Source: Glandiceps talaboti
Taxonomy: Eukaryota; Hemichordata; Enteropneusta; Spengelidae
Assembly: GCF_964340395.1 (NCBI RefSeq)
Contig: NC_135550.1
Coordinates: 14,612,408-14,672,407 of the forward strand
Length of the DNA: 60,000 bases
Direction of reading: 5' to 3'
In this document: piece by piece, positions 24,930 to 39,310 of the stretch
Position numbering within the stretch: position 1 is the first letter of the stretch
How the letters are laid out: each line of letters begins with the position of its first letter
Notes under the pieces: model-generated
The model's database searches: none
What the model was told of the DNA's origin: nothing
The model's input: the letters and a program-made list of their open reading frames with translations, nothing else
Translations under genes and position numbers: made by a program

Positions 24930-26597
24930 CTACCATTCTCTCAGCTTAAACAGACTAGTCCTTGTGTTGCTGTAGTCTAGATTCTTGTCACCATTTTGTT
25001 TCTTTACCAGTGATCAAAAAATATAATGTGATCAAAACATTCATACCTTTTATATTTCAATTTATTTCAGTTAGCGATTTACCTTGATGTATTTGTTAAA
25101 TCTCACAGGAAATCCCAGCATCTTTCAATGATGTCAAAGGAAATCCTGTCAGGACATATATCATATTTTTTTTTTTTTTTGCTTACTTTAGTTTATTATG
25201 TAAAGCAATGACTTTGTTGTCAAGTACCATCCATTTCACAGGAAATCACAATCACAAAGATTTAAGGAGAATCAAAAATGAATCTATTTGTGTTAGGAAA
25301 TCAGAACTTGCCACCGTATAGAGGAACAAACTAGAAATCTACTTTTAGACACTTTCAAGCTGAATAAGTGGTTTCAACAGAACCAGTCAGAAGAGAACAA
25401 TACATTGAATTCAGTGGGGTCAAAGGTTGTATGGCTTGAAGTAGGAACCATGAGGAAACAGGTGGTATTTTGTGACTGATATGACCCAATACTGTACAAT
25501 GTATCTCTATTGTGCATGAATCAATTGTCTGGTGATTTGAATTGGATTGGAAGGGTCCTTCAAAACAAACCTCTGTTACTGCAATAAATCCTACCTGTTT
25601 ATACCGTGCATTCTTCATACACAGATACACTAACAATACAGACAGAGTAGTTAGTCAGTGAGGCATATCTTGTTTGTCTTGTATAACCTTATGTCTAATT
25701 GGATACATTCAATATTGCCAAGTTGTTAGGTCTTGTTTGCTAGGAAATGAAAAACGCTGATGTCACTGAACTATTTTGGTGCCTACTTTGCTGAGAAATC
25801 GATCATGTAACGCTGTAGTAAGACTGGAATATTGTCTTTTTAACAAGATCAGAACAAATGTTTGCTTAACCTTTTAGTAACAACCTCTTATGATACATTT
25901 ACATGTGCTGATATGTTCTTACCAAGCAGAAATTTTGTGCTTGGTGTGAGGTCTTGAAAGCCTACATTGTAGGTGTTGCCTTGCATAGCATTCATGATTT
26001 TTTGCCATAAGTTTTTTTCCAAAAACAAAAACAAAAAAGAATGAAGAAAAACAAAAATGAAGGAGAACATTGTAACGTTTAGTCTTTCTCTTGAAAAAAG
26101 TAATTGCCATAGCAGGCTGGATTGTTGACCTGGCTAGCATTTTCTTCGGAGGCCAGAAAAAAACAACTCCCCAGACAGAAATATTAATGCGAATGTTGCA
26201 GGGATCCTTAAGTTCAGGTAGATGAAATGAACATCTTTCTACCCCATACCAAATCATATCCCAGTACTTTTTTGATAATGTAGATTTTTTGATAGGCTAT
26301 CTGTGAATCCGATTGTCCAACAGGATGAACATGATCAAAATGTGTTAGATTAAAGAGTAAACAAGGTAAACCTTGATTGGTAACAGATTGGGTGGTGATA
26401 GAAATAGAATGACATTGTTGTAGTGAGGTCATGACCCTTGACCCTAGAAATGTTCTGTAAGAGCAGTGCTACCAAATATGACTACATCCACTTTGGCCAT
26501 TTAATAAAGAGGGAAGGGGTGATGATGGTTACTGACTACAGAGATGTTGCTATGGATGAAATGATGAGTAAGTTGATGTTACACTCTGACTTTGATG

Positions 26598-26688
26598 TAG
26601 TCAGTCAGTCAGTCAATCTGTCAATCAATCAGTCAATCAGTCAGTCAGTCAGTCAGTCAGTCAGTCATTCTGGCTGTCTGTTTGCCCA

Positions 26689-26753
<65 letters not shown>

Positions 26754-26790
26754 GACTGCCTGTCTGCCTGCCTGCCTGCCTGCCTGCCAA
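26598..26790. repeat. Compound tetranucleotide tract (CAGT, TCTG, TGCC)
   Basis: A CAGT/CAAT run, a TCTG run and a TGCC run follow one another, which looks like stepwise evolution of one tetranucleotide into the next. Confidence 0.9.
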
Positions 26791-29000
26791 TTAGTCATTC
26801 AGTCAATCATTTTATTTCAAATTTGTACAGTTTGGTACTATGATCATCTGGGAAAGGAATCAGAAATTAGAAACATAAACATTCTGACCTCTGGATTACT
26901 CTTTTTACTTTGTATTCATGAATGGCTTCTAGGGACAAAACATATTGATGCCATGATCTTGTCAAAAAAATTTCCATTTTAATTTTTATATCAAACATTT
27001 AGATGAACTTTAGCACAAAGAATATCTTGCCTTCATTTAGTAACCTTTAAATTGGTACATTTACCAAAAAAAATGAATTCTGTGTAAAAAGACAGATAAA
27101 GTGCATTCCTGTGAATCCAGTATATTCGTAGACACAGTATGCATTGTGGGTAAACACTTGTGTATATATTCTTGCCGTCATAACCGGACAGTTGTAAGAT
27201 GAAACAGATTGACAGTTACAGGAGAATTGAAGTTGCCTCAGCATTTCACTCATGGGACATGTTGTTTTTAAGACAGCCACAGACACAATTCAACTCTAGA
27301 CTAACGTAATTGAGACATAATGGCACAGCAGGATCTTTCCCCAATTACATTGAAAAGTGATAAAGCATTCCTATTCTTTTACAATAGAAACAAATTTCTG
27401 CTGAAAAAAAATTAGACATGGACTGGAAGGTTTTAATAGCTTCAAGTTTTTACTTTCCAACTGATATTATCAACATCCTACCTTGTGTACTTCCACACCC
27501 CGCTGTGCACAGTGCCTCTGTAATTGTTTCTTTTGCTTTCGATTTTGGTCTGAGTGTGTGTAAAAAACCTGTCTCAAGAGTGAAACGCCCAGGTCAATGT
27601 ATCTTCATTTTTCCTATAGTATAAGGAAGTCATCAGACAAAAGTGGCTTCGTTTCATGACCAGGAACACCTTCAAATACATGCATTCATGGACTTCTACA
27701 TTGATAGGAATGTGACAGATATGTATGGCAATCACTGAACTGCCAAGAGTGGTTTCAGAAAATTATTCTCAACAAAGTGAACGCTTGTCGCTTTTTGAGC
27801 AGTACAATTAGAAGCTCGTGAAACATACTTTGATGGGAATTATTTTTAGCTAAAACATTTAGCATAGCCTTGAATAGACTGAACACCTGGTGTGAGCGAA
27901 ATGAATGGTTGTCATTTTCATAAATTACTTACTTCAATATCTAATTTACTCATCCTCAATTCAGGGTCACCTTTGTGTAATACAATGTATTTCTGGGAAT
28001 CACATTGTGTACATGGAGTTCTAGCGTGACTGACATTCATGATGCCATTACCTACAAATGTACACAAATCCTGCTTTCTAGGGCCCAGACACTTTTCCCA
28101 GTATATTGATCTTTGAGAATTGTAAGCACATTAATAGAATGTAGAACTCGTCTGTTATTTTATTGATCGGAGATATTGTTGTTGTCACTTGTGTATGATG
28201 AAATGCATCTTGTGGAAAAATTTGGGCACTTTCTGAAGAGATTGTTTCTTTTGGAAAAAAATCTTCCACTTGGCATATCCCTGACATGGCGCCATAGTTT
28301 TAGACATTTACAAAATTTGTGTTGTTGCTGATCAGTGTGTTTTCAGAGGAGTTCATGACACTACGTTTTTGAAACTACATGATCTCTGTCGAGATGCTCG
28401 TGGATTTCTAAGACGTACACCTGGGATTGAATTTTAGACTTGCATGATGGGGAAAAAAAAGTTAATCCCTAGGAGCGAATCCATTTCAAATTTTCAGGTA
28501 ATTTTTAGTTTTCTTAGGATTTCATTTCCAAATTCATCTTCAGGATCCTTTGTATTTCTGCTGAATTTTCATGATATGCAGGACTCAGGATGGTAAAACC
28601 AGCTGATGAGCTCATAATGTGTGCTCATTATAGCTTATCTATTTGAAGGAGTCTTCAGAAATCTGAAGGTTTCTGAAGGTAACTTGCAGGCTTCTGACAA
28701 TTTGAAATGGTTCCAAAAACCAACTACAGCTGTAAGACTTTGAAATGAGAATTTTGACCAAGCTTGAATCTTGCATTTGTGGTGTATCATAAAATTATGT
28801 TTGAGAGACGAAATCACGATGGCTTCTTATTAGTTCAAAAAAATGGTTTACTAATTCCATTAACGCAGACACGACATGCGACCTCAAGCCCCAGTGTTCA
28901 ATAATTACATTTACATGCAGTATTGTCCATGTGAGTGTGCAGACATATATAAAGGAGTTAAATTATTAATTCTACATGAGTGTGCGAGTTGAAGTCTGGA

Positions 29001-29057
29001 TGTGTGTGCGTGCGTGTGTCTGTGTCTGTGTCTGTGTCTGTGTCTGTGTCTGTGTCT
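29001..29057. repeat. (TG)n/(CTGTGT)n microsatellite
   Basis: A TG/CG-rich start leads into about seven CTGTGT hexamers. The complementary His/Arg repeat frame is an artefact. Confidence 0.9.
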
Positions 29058-31333
29058 ATGACAAGTAGTAAAGTAAAAGGAAACATAACATGACATTGCT
29101 GTTCAAGTGTCCACTGCACAATTTCATAGATACTGCTTCTGGTGAATGACTATACTGCTATCAAAATGTCAAAATGAAGTTTCGATTTATAGTGTTCACT
29201 GTATATGTCTTCCATTTCAAAAGAAAAATACATGTAGTCTGATCTGTAAACATACAAACTGTATTTATATTATTACGGCAAGCATAAGGTGTGAATAGTT
29301 TAGAATTTGGTTGTATTGCTGTGTTGAGGTCACTATCCTGAATATCATGTAGGCCATCTATGGCTTGATTATGTCATGGTGACCTCAGTGGCAATGTCAT
29401 CTCTGCACTAGGTAAGTGGAAGGGATCAGTATTTTCTCATTGTGCTCATCATCAACCCAAGGATTAATTCTCAACCTGTGAAAAAAAAATGTATATTTTT
29501 ATATGAGTATTAGGTCAATTAAAATATCCCCGAGCAAGCATAGTCGAGGTAATACTGTTATTTTTTGTCAAATCATGCTGGTAGGATAGACCAGTGCAAA
29601 TTTGTGACAATTTGTTAAACTCAGATAGCATTACAGTTGACGCATAGAGCCTGGGAGTTTGATGGAGACAGTTTTGTGGCTGAAAGAAACAACAATATTT
29701 CGAGAAAAAAAGGTTGAGATTGCATCAAACGTTTCTATGAAGATCATAAACAAAGTAAAAATATAAATGATATGTATACACAAAGTTTTCTTCCAGCATC
29801 TCAACAGTCTTCTGTTTTGCCAAGTAGCAGTCTCCTTTTTTTTTTTTTTACACAAACTGTTGTCCGAGTCAAATACCCAAACTCCATATAATTTTGCACT
29901 TACAGTAACCTTGCTCAAGAAATGGCAAAGACATTATAATGACCAACAAGTAATGACAGTACGTTGTAAGATTGTGGTGTGTGTCAGCTGTCATATCTAG
30001 TCAGACCACCAAATCATCCAAATGAAGCAGTAACTATACGTAACATAAGAATTTTCCCTAAAGAGTTGATAACCTACAAATGTCATAATCGAAAACTGTA
30101 TAAAAGAGCGTTATATAGTACAGCAACAAAGTCGCATAAGAGAGACGAGAGATCAGTGAAGAAAACACAGTTACTGCAGTACGTGTATGCATATATATTA
30201 TCAAAGGTGATAGGGACCATAATTTCCCATGGCAGATAGCAATATGGATGCATGTTAGTCAGTATTGTTAAATATATGTGTTCAAAGTTTCAGAGTGTTG
30301 TACGTGTCCTCATTTTGCATTGGTGATAGTGCGAGGTGACAGATTACAAACACAGTGAGGCGACAGCATTACTGGCATACATTAGTATTAGTAATGCACA
30401 AGGGCTTAGAAATACTGCATTGCAATTAGATTAATGCCAATTCAATGATATCATACCACCTAGATGAAGATTATCAACACACACACATTCTATGCTTAGT
30501 TTGATAAATTAAATGCTAACATTGTAATAGATACTACGTACGATGTGGAATTTTCTGTGTCTATCACGCATTGCGAGGCTGTTATCACGCCCGCATCCAT
30601 ATCATTGATTTTGCCTATGTTTATGAAATAATGATTTTGAACCTGCAAAATAAAGAGCTAGTAGCAAGACAATTCTCTTAGGCACTTAGTTTATGTTTGG
30701 TTTTTTACCAGAAAATAACATTTTCTAGAAAGAAAGCTTTTCCAATTGTATACAAAATGAAAGTGGTTGATGAGTTTGTACATTCGTAGGTGCTTTCAAT
30801 TTCAAAGGATTCAAAATAACATAAGCAACAAAAGTGTAGCCAATATGTGTTTTTAACCCAGGTGATTGTGTACGAAGAAGGTAAATGAGTCGTGCCACAA
30901 TACCACTTGCTAAATATAGGTACAATTTCTCAAAAGAGCTATTTTTGTTGAGCCAGTGTGCGTCAGAGATAAGTACTTAATGAGCTGCTAACATTTTGGT
31001 ATGTTCACAAAAAGGCACTCAACTGTCTCAGGGAACTGATACCACATCATGCACCGTATGGTCATTTCAAAATTGACCGAAGAGTCAACATTTAAATCGA
31101 AATGAAAGGAAACTGTACATTCCAGTAAAGGAAAGTTTTATAGTTATAATAAAAATATAGTAATCTCCTGGGGCTGAATTGTTCACTAAAAATTTAAATC
31201 GTATTAATAACTTTTAGAATGTGAGTAGTCAGTTTTGAAATTAATAAAATGAAGGTGCCAATTTCTTTGAAATTGAAGGAAATTGACAGTCCCTTTCATT
31301 TCTGTTAGGTGGCCATTTACAGCACACATAATA

Positions 31334-31357
31334 ACACACACACACACACACACACAC
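31334..31357. repeat. (CA)12 microsatellite
   Basis: A clean dinucleotide run in intron 2. Confidence 0.9.
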
Positions 31358-33794
31358 TCAGAGATATTTGTTGTGTATAAATGTGTGGCTATTAGTATTA
31401 CATATTGGTAATAGTATATACTGTACAGTATATCTTATGTCATGTGTCATGTGTCTATGGGTGTCAGTCTGTCTGTGTGTATGTGTGTATCGTGTGTGTA
31501 CGTACATATGTATGAATTGATACAAATGTACGTGTTTTGGAAATGAATTCTTAAAAGTGTCATCAAATTTACCTGTATATTTAATAGGCAGACTTATTTT
31601 ATTTACATGCATCTCATAACCCAACCAACCCTATATTTCTTGAATCTGCCAAAATCTTCCAGAAAAAAGTCCTTTCTCTATGGTCAGATAAGAAAACACA
31701 ATATATCAAATATGACCTCACATGTTCACCTACAGCCCTTGTATGGTCAAAACAAGTGGTTGTAAATGGAAACACTGATCACACTTGGCCTTTTTTTTTA
31801 CTGTTCACTATGAATGATGTAGGATTCTATCCATATGTACTTCTCAACTAAACAAACTCTTCTGCCTCTAATAGGATATGCGTAAAATAGACTGTCGATT
31901 GTATTGGATTGTTAAATGTTACCGAATAACTTGATACAATATAAAGGTTGTAATAGCGGTAATGACGCAAGTCGCTAGTCTGTGTGTCATGATGTTCGCT
32001 CATGTAGACACCATAATGGATTGATTTTCAGGAAAATAGATCTAAACTACAAAACATGTGGTCAGACTGAGTATTTTCTTGAATGCACAGACACCTGGTT
32101 ATGTTGCTGTATGATTCTTACCCAAGCAATGTATTTTATTACTGTTATGACCTTAATACACATGTACCTATCCAAAGAGCAGAAAGGTTACATCAACCAA
32201 GGAACAATTTTCTTCTGATGAGTATTTCTTTTGTATGATTTGCCTGAAGCCTTTGATTTGATGAGTGTGAGAGGTTGTCACTGCTGAATGATGACTCGGT
32301 TGTCAGAATTTGTACGTACATAGAAATGCTACGGCCTAAGTATGTCGTATATATTTTGAAGACAGCAATGGCTGCCATACTGGTCATTATAGAAGTCTGG
32401 TTGCCGTAGCACCTCAGAGGTAAAAAGAAAGAAAGAAAACAGCTGATGAAAGAAACTAGAAAGAAAAGAGTATGGTGAATACTAATAGATGTACAACAAT
32501 ATACTCTACCTGTAAGCTAGCTAGTTCTTCTAAAGATTACGGGATATGTGTGTATGTGAGTATACAGCAGACAGAAAAGAAACAAAGTTGTATCCACATT
32601 CATTGTCTGACCTTTGATATTTCATTAATCCAGCAGTGTACACAAAAAAGTGTAGCTCTCCAGGTTCTGATATCCGTGTAAAATTCAGACGCTGACTGTA
32701 GCTATCTAAATATGGTTGTGAGGTACCAGATTTTAATGACAGGGTTGGAGCTGTGTTGCTGCTGTTGTCGTCTGGTTTGAGAGAATGTCGTTAGGTTGTT
32801 TGTGGTCAACTAGCCATTTGTTTAGAGTCAAATGGGTGAGGAGGGTTATACATTGTACAATGCATTGACCAAATGACTGTGTGTGAGTTAGCCTACAGGA
32901 TTTATGATGTATTGAACAATGACTAGGTGTGAGCCACTCCACAAGGTAATGTCATGAGTGATGGGCAAGAGATTTCCTCTACGAAGGCAAACTAGGAAAT
33001 CTTGAAATCAAAATGTTCAAAACCTACATAATGCTTGTACATGTTCTACCGTTAACATACTACTGTTGATATCTCTGTGTTATTTGAATGGAGCTTTAGC
33101 CTTGATGTTGCACACATAAAGCCTTTCTGTTTTATTATCATAAAATGTAGCAGAAAGGTGCCTTGGGGGATTCCAAGTTGACATCACTCAGAAAGCTAAC
33201 ATGACAACTTTATGGGCCAAGTAGATGTGATTTATTGAATGAGTTTACTGCAGGAACAACTGAGCTCTGTATCTATACAGGTGAAGAACATAACAAAGTA
33301 TGGCAGCTTCTGTGTGGCTTTAGATGATCAAATTGGCTCTACAAGTCTTTCAAATGTTGGTTTGTTTCTCACGTGATAAAATCCAAGAACCTCAAAAAGG
33401 ACTGTCTTGGTAATGACAGGTCCTGTATTCTCTCCCTGCTCATTAGCATTTGTGAAATATACTAAATTATGTTCATTGCAAATTTTGTGTAATGTCTAAA
33501 AGGTTACGCTTACACAGTATGCCATTTCTGTTAATCTAAAATACGTAGATACCTCTGTATTTGAACTTGAACTTCTCTCTGCTCATCTGCGAAATTTTTG
33601 TTAGTCATTTCACATGTTAATATCAGCTCTTGTGACTTAATGTTTCCATAAATATATCATGTAAACGGTAAAACATTTTCCCAAACCTTTCAAAAACTAT
33701 ATAGGAATGTGAGCTATCAACATCATTTTATTGCAAAACGGGGGATGATAGACTAATATCTAACAGAACACACCCCCCCCCCCCCCGAACAAAT

Positions 33795-33865
33795 ATTATC
33801 AAACTAGGGGGTTAGAGTAGGGGTAGGTGAGGAATAGAGATAGTTAGACCCCCTAGTATACATCA
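33795..33865. repeat. Dispersed short repeat B, copy 1
   Basis: The core CTAGGGGGT ... ACCCCCTAG is a perfect 9-bp inverted pair around a TAGAGTAGGGGTAGG centre. A related copy lies at 46649-46710. It sits just after a C14 tract. Confidence 0.5.
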
Positions 33866-34387
33866 GATATGTAATGCTGACTTGTAGTTGTCCATTCTTC
33901 TACAAGTACAACATTGTAACGTCGGTCTATTCAGATATTTAGACCATCCTTGTGTGTAAAACAGTTAGCTTCAGCTACTTTCAATTCTGTTAGTAAAATA
34001 ACTTGACAGCTTGATTACTTCAGCTACATATTTGGTGTACATTTAAATTTGTCATCACAGTCGTGTTAAAAGGGTTCAACCATCTTCAGAAGACGTTCAG
34101 CTTCTTAACACTTTTGTAGTACTACTTTTAACGTAATGGGTAATTACAAAAAAAATATTAATACCCAAGGAATTTATTTTTGTGTTGATTCAGATTTCAT
34201 CGCAGCGCTGAAATCGAATGTCTATAGAAATTAGAATGAAAATTTGGTGACGTGTACATGTCATACATGTATATGAAAAAATGATTTTTTTTCAAAAAAT
34301 GTTTTGAAAATATTTAACTTAGGAAAATAAAGTAGATTTAATAAGAAAGAAGTACTGTAAAAAAAATTGTATGGACGACAATATTTT

Positions 34388-34605
34388 AGAATTATTAAGA
34401 CGGAAAATGCTGCTATATTAGTACGGAGGAAAATATGGAATTATTAAGGAGGATATACTGTTTGATTATTAAGGAACTAAATAAAGCAGAATTATGAGGA
34501 AAGAATGTACTGCACTTTATTAAGGATAGAAATACGATAGAAACATTAGAAAAGAAAATACCACAGAATTATTAAGGAGGAAAATACCACAGAATTATTA
34601 AGAAT
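34388..34605. repeat. AT-rich minisatellite, GAATTATTAAGGAGGAAAAT-type unit
   Basis: Seven or more degenerate units of roughly 25-35 bp share GAATTATTAAGGA. The last two (near 34560-34605) are nearly identical. Confidence 0.8.
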
Positions 34606-36850
34606 AATGACAGGTATGTCGATTGTGTGATTATGTCCTTAATTATGACAGTCACAGTAAATGACATGGTTATGTCCTACAGCACTGATTAAAATAAGAA
34701 TGATTGACTTGTTCCCCCCATCAGTTTTAGGATTAGCTGAACAAAACCGTAGATTATATCTACATGCACACATTGCAACCACTAAATGTCATCACATATT
34801 TGTGTTTGTATTTTCAAAGAATATAGCTTGAAATGTCAGTTGTTTGTCTTTTTTTGGTAAGATAGTTGTAATGTAGAACACATGATTTCATCCTTTTCAG
34901 TGTAAAAGCTGCGTGATCAGTAAATCACGTTATTCCAGGTAAATGAATTGCCCAAACCAGCTACAAATGTAGTCCCATATTTTTGAGTATATATAATGAT
35001 GTAAATGGACACTTGCAGTTTTGCGCTACCATCAAATATATTGTGAGCTTCGTTGTCATAGTAACATGGTACACTTTCATAAGTGGGGGTGATCCACATG
35101 CATAGTATGGCAGCAAACAGCATTATTGTTCTATTCTATTTGAAATACCAATTTCATTAAAAAATGTGCATTATCCATTGACGACAAGCACGACACGAAA
35201 CGGATTGGTACTGCAAAAGAGAGATTTTGTCATTCAAGAAGAATATTGGCTTATTTCAAGGTTGACGCTGCATTGGAAGGTCGTTTCCATTAAAAAAACC
35301 CACATAATGTATACATGTTTTCTCATAACCATGCTAATTTCTCAGTACTACTGATATTTGTACTTTGACCTTTGACCTAGATACAAATGTAAGTTGAATT
35401 TTGAAAATGGAAAGACATTCTTTGGCCTGTGTTGAAGTATTGTATTCAAAAGTGTATCCTGAAAAATTTAATAAGAATAAAAAGCACTTACAAAAATGCT
35501 GTATGTCTTAAAAAGTTCCAAAGGTGCTGAACAACGCATAAAATGAAAAGTAATGAAACACAGATGATATTAACAATGTCTTTCTAAAAATTTTGATTTG
35601 ACATTTGAAATTTGTGCCAACTCTTGTAGACTGAATACTACTGTACATGTATGTAGTCGTTCTATGAATACTTTGAAGCTCAATTATCATCATGTGTAGG
35701 GTAAATAGTAAAGGGCGAGGATAGAAAACTTTAGAAATTAGAGTGATATAAACAGATTGTGTCGGTAAGTTTTATCAGTCACGACTTGGTGTCACGTGGG
35801 ATTTTGAACCAAGTCAGTCCATTTTTGATGAGCTGTGCAGATCGTTGACACCATAAATAATATACCACGATGGCTACTCTTACCATACGAACATGATCGA
35901 ATATACATGTAGGACATTTTGCTCAACATTGATGTGAGACAGAGAAAGAAAGATAAAGAGACAGGCAGCCAGTCAGACAGGCCGGCAGATACATTTTTGT
36001 AAATAATTCAGTGACAGACACTCACAGATTGACATTAGTACCTGTATTGTGTTGCTGAATCAAGTTACTGCATGTATTAGGTAGGAGGTGTGAAATGTAT
36101 ATTGGTATCACTGTTCCATCCCCAGTAATACTAATACTTATGTTACATGTATAGCAATGGTGTTATACCTGCTCTAAGGTTTCATGGACAGCTTGCTGTC
36201 TACAACAGTGTCTGGTTTTAGGACAGCATCCTTCACCCCCAAAAAAGTAATATTTTAGTCGTAGTTGTCATTAGCGAAGGAACTGTCGAAGATGTCAAAT
36301 GTGAACACTTTGATATACCAATACATGTATATAGTATATGATCCAAGGACAATTACTATTAATGTATGTTACGTAGGAATATTGTTGCTGTATGCAAATT
36401 TCAGTACTGTCAGTGGATAATATTCATTGCCCTCAAATCTGTCATACCAAATTCAAATGCGTTATAATCAAGATAATACTTAGTAATGTGATCTTTGCTG
36501 AATTATTACATACAAAGAATAAACACAGTCTATTCATGCTGGTTACAGATTCAAATTATGTAAATTGTGTAAATCTTAACAAGTTTAGATTGCCGTGGCT
36601 TAGATGTATGTAGGAATATACTACTGATATTCGGTCATATTATATCTTGTGGGCGCCAATTCATAACCAGTGTAAAATTTTATGTACATAGATTGCAATG
36701 AAATTGTTATCACTATTACTAGCAGTTGTATCAATCATAAGCCAAAAAAAAGAATAATAATATGTAAATATTTCAATTTCTTAAATAGCGTACTTCATCA
36801 CAATAGTATTTACTTGTTTGTATAACTAAATCTATTCGGATGGTCCTGAA

Positions 36851-37244
36851 GCCAGGTATACACTAGAGCAATCAGCTCAGCAAAATTTCATTCGTGGCAA
36901 TTTCCTCATGCCGATTCCACTGATGTGCAGGCAAATTTTCATGAGATTTTGGTCATTCCTGGCCGTGAGCCAAATATCTAGCGTGTTTGATAATTTTGGC
37001 CACAAGTGAATTTTTCCGTGTGTATGTGCTGAATGTGAGCCGAATGCTCACAACTTTCTCGTAAGAGCACATGCATGGAGATGACATAGGTACAAAATGT
37101 TTGTGCCCAGTCTAAAATGCAGGTGAGTAACTTCTACGTCAATAACGACTGTATTTGGTTTTAGAAAACAAGCGTGTCAATCGTCTTGAGGAAATTGCCT
37201 TAAGTGAAATTTTGCTCAGCTGATAGCTCTAGTGTGCGCCAGAC
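36851..37244. mobile_element. 394-bp MITE with 58-bp terminal inverted repeats
   Basis: The left end GCCAGGTATACACTAGAGC and the complement of the right end (GTCTGGCGCACACTAGAGC) extend to 58-bp repeats with 47 matches. The right flank is TTAA and the left TGAA, so a TTAA-targeting family (piggyBac or Kolobok type) is possible. No coding capacity. Confidence 0.75.
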
Positions 37245-37246
37245 TT

Positions 37247-37475
37247 AAGCTGATACAATGCTATAAGAATGTTTGGGCCAGGACTGACAAAGTATTGACC
37301 AAAGTTCTTTATTAAAGATTTCTCCAGTCTTTATATATACATAGTACTGTACATAGCGAACTTATTTGTAAAAGCCTTACATAAAGCTGATACAATGCCA
37401 GAAGAAAGTTGCGTGATGTCAGATAGATTTTGACTGAAATTCTTTATTTAAATGTTCTTCAGTTTTCATGAAAAT
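37247..37475. repeat. Tandem duplication, period 137 bp
   Basis: AAGCTGATACAATGC starts both units (37247 and 37384), followed by shared TTCTTTATT and TTTTCATG-like words. It abuts the MITE that ends at 37244. Confidence 0.7.
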
Positions 37476-38443
37476 ACCAATTGTTTTGTGTACATGTAGT
37501 GCACTGAAGATGAGAGGCTTTGTGAAATGATGATGTTCTGTGAGTGATAAACTGTGCTGAGTATCTGTGTTGAAGATGATAACTGACATCTTGGTTGATA
37601 AATTGTCTAACAGATTGTCTAAGGTGACCTTGTATGATGGTGGGAAAAGTGTCACATGGCAGGTGTGATGTCAGATATCTTCATCTCCTGCCAGTTGGAC
37701 TGTTTACAGACAGTGTCCATCATCATTCTTGTGGCAGTACTCTATAGCAACATTGTAAATGACAGCCTCGTGTTTTTCAAAGTACCAGCCGAAAAATGTA
37801 TATTTTGGTTTCCGAGAATGTACTGTACATGTAGCTGTTACCCACTATCTGCTCACAAAATGGCTGCCAGTAGTATGAAATTACTTTAAAACTGTTTCAT
37901 AATAATAACATGACTTCGTTTTCATTTTTAAAAAATGGTTCTTGACTTGTCAGATCAGAAATGTCATGAATAGTTTACTATATCATAGGATGTTTTATAT
38001 TGCAGTGACATTTCGGGAAACTGTTGATATTTCAGGGAACTGAGATTGTACAAATGCCCCAAGGAATTCCAGAAATAATACTTAGCGGATAATAGTATTG
38101 TATTCTTTCAACATAAAAGTCAGACATTATCTAGAATGTGAAAGGTTACATGTACATCAGGTAGTCAATTTTTCAAGAAGCCAAATGTTTTCAAATGTCA
38201 TAAGATTTTTAGAATTGAAAACTTACAAGATTCAAATTATTCCAGAGTTAAAAAATGTGGTAGTGTTTTGGTCAAAATTTTAACGGTGAATGCACCTTGG
38301 AAATGAACTCTTTAAACTTTTGCTGCTACTTTGTTCAAGAAAACTCCAAATTATTCTCAGTTAAAATCAAGAAATAAAATGTGGGGTCATTGCATAAATT
38401 TTTGAAATCAAGGTCAAAATGATATCAAAGTTTTCTTCACGTT

Positions 38444-38497
38444 TTGAATCCAATATGGTCATTGAATCCAATATGGCCGTTGAATCCAATATGGCTG
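38444..38497. repeat. 18-bp minisatellite, three units
   Basis: TTGAATCCAATATGGYCR is repeated three times head to tail with changes only in the last positions. Confidence 0.9.
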
Positions 38498-38975
38498 CCA
38501 AATACTGTGTTAACGCTATGGGAAAATAAAAGATTCATGATCTCCTTGAAAACAAGATGGTGAACTCCAAAATGTCTTTCATTATTTCAAAAGGACCAGG
38601 AGCAAACTTTCACATTGTAAAGTGTAGAGGGAATTCAATGGTTGTGATTTTCATGTCCCTGAGGTTCTACTTTTTTTAGTAGGCAAGGTATAAAAAGTGT
38701 GTAGAAATTATGGAAAAATCAACCAGCCAATTTAATTAAGATATAGAATGTCAAGAGCCATTCTCTCTGTGATGTGAGAACTCTGTCAGATCAACCAACA
38801 GTGAAAAATACTAAGTTATGAAATTACGAACACTTATGTATGTTTCTATGTTCCCTTCCCCTTTTCTCCCTGTAATTTGTTGAGATTAGTAACTAACAGT
38901 ATTGGTGATAAATACATTTGTTAGTATACCATGATATTTGTTGTTGTTTTTGATTGGTACAGAAGTCGCCATGTT

Positions 38976-39310
38976 AAAACTGTACTAGTTGTAACTGGAG
39001 TATCATTTTTCAATCAGACAAACACAATATATTCACTGAAAGTTGTTAAAATACCAATAATTAGACATAATTTATGCATGTTTATCAGTGGGTGATATTA
39101 GTATCCGTAAGTAGTATACAAGTGGGTTGAAATTGCGATTGCCATTGACTGCTGATTTTTGGGTGCGGACCCCAAAATCAATTTGATTTATCGTGTATAC
39201 AGCTACAAAAAAATGATTGCCCACAGGTGATGCAATACTGTTCATGGTGTATTATATTGTACCTAGCAAAACATTTTGAAAAAACAAACCATTCCAGTTG
39301 CAGCTAGTGT
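38976..39310. repeat. Dispersed repeat C, copy 1
   Basis: It aligns with 57010-57371 in the same orientation. Shared words in order include AAAATACCAATAATTAGA, GGACCC-AAAATCAATTT, CCCACAGGTGAT and CCAGTTG-GCTAGTG. No terminal repeats are seen. It may be an old retroelement fragment or another MITE interior. Confidence 0.75.

Noticed and set aside
29326-29386. GAGGTCAC ... GTGACCTC inverted pair
   Set aside because: Only an 8-bp stem with a 45-base loop. Expected by chance in 60 kb.
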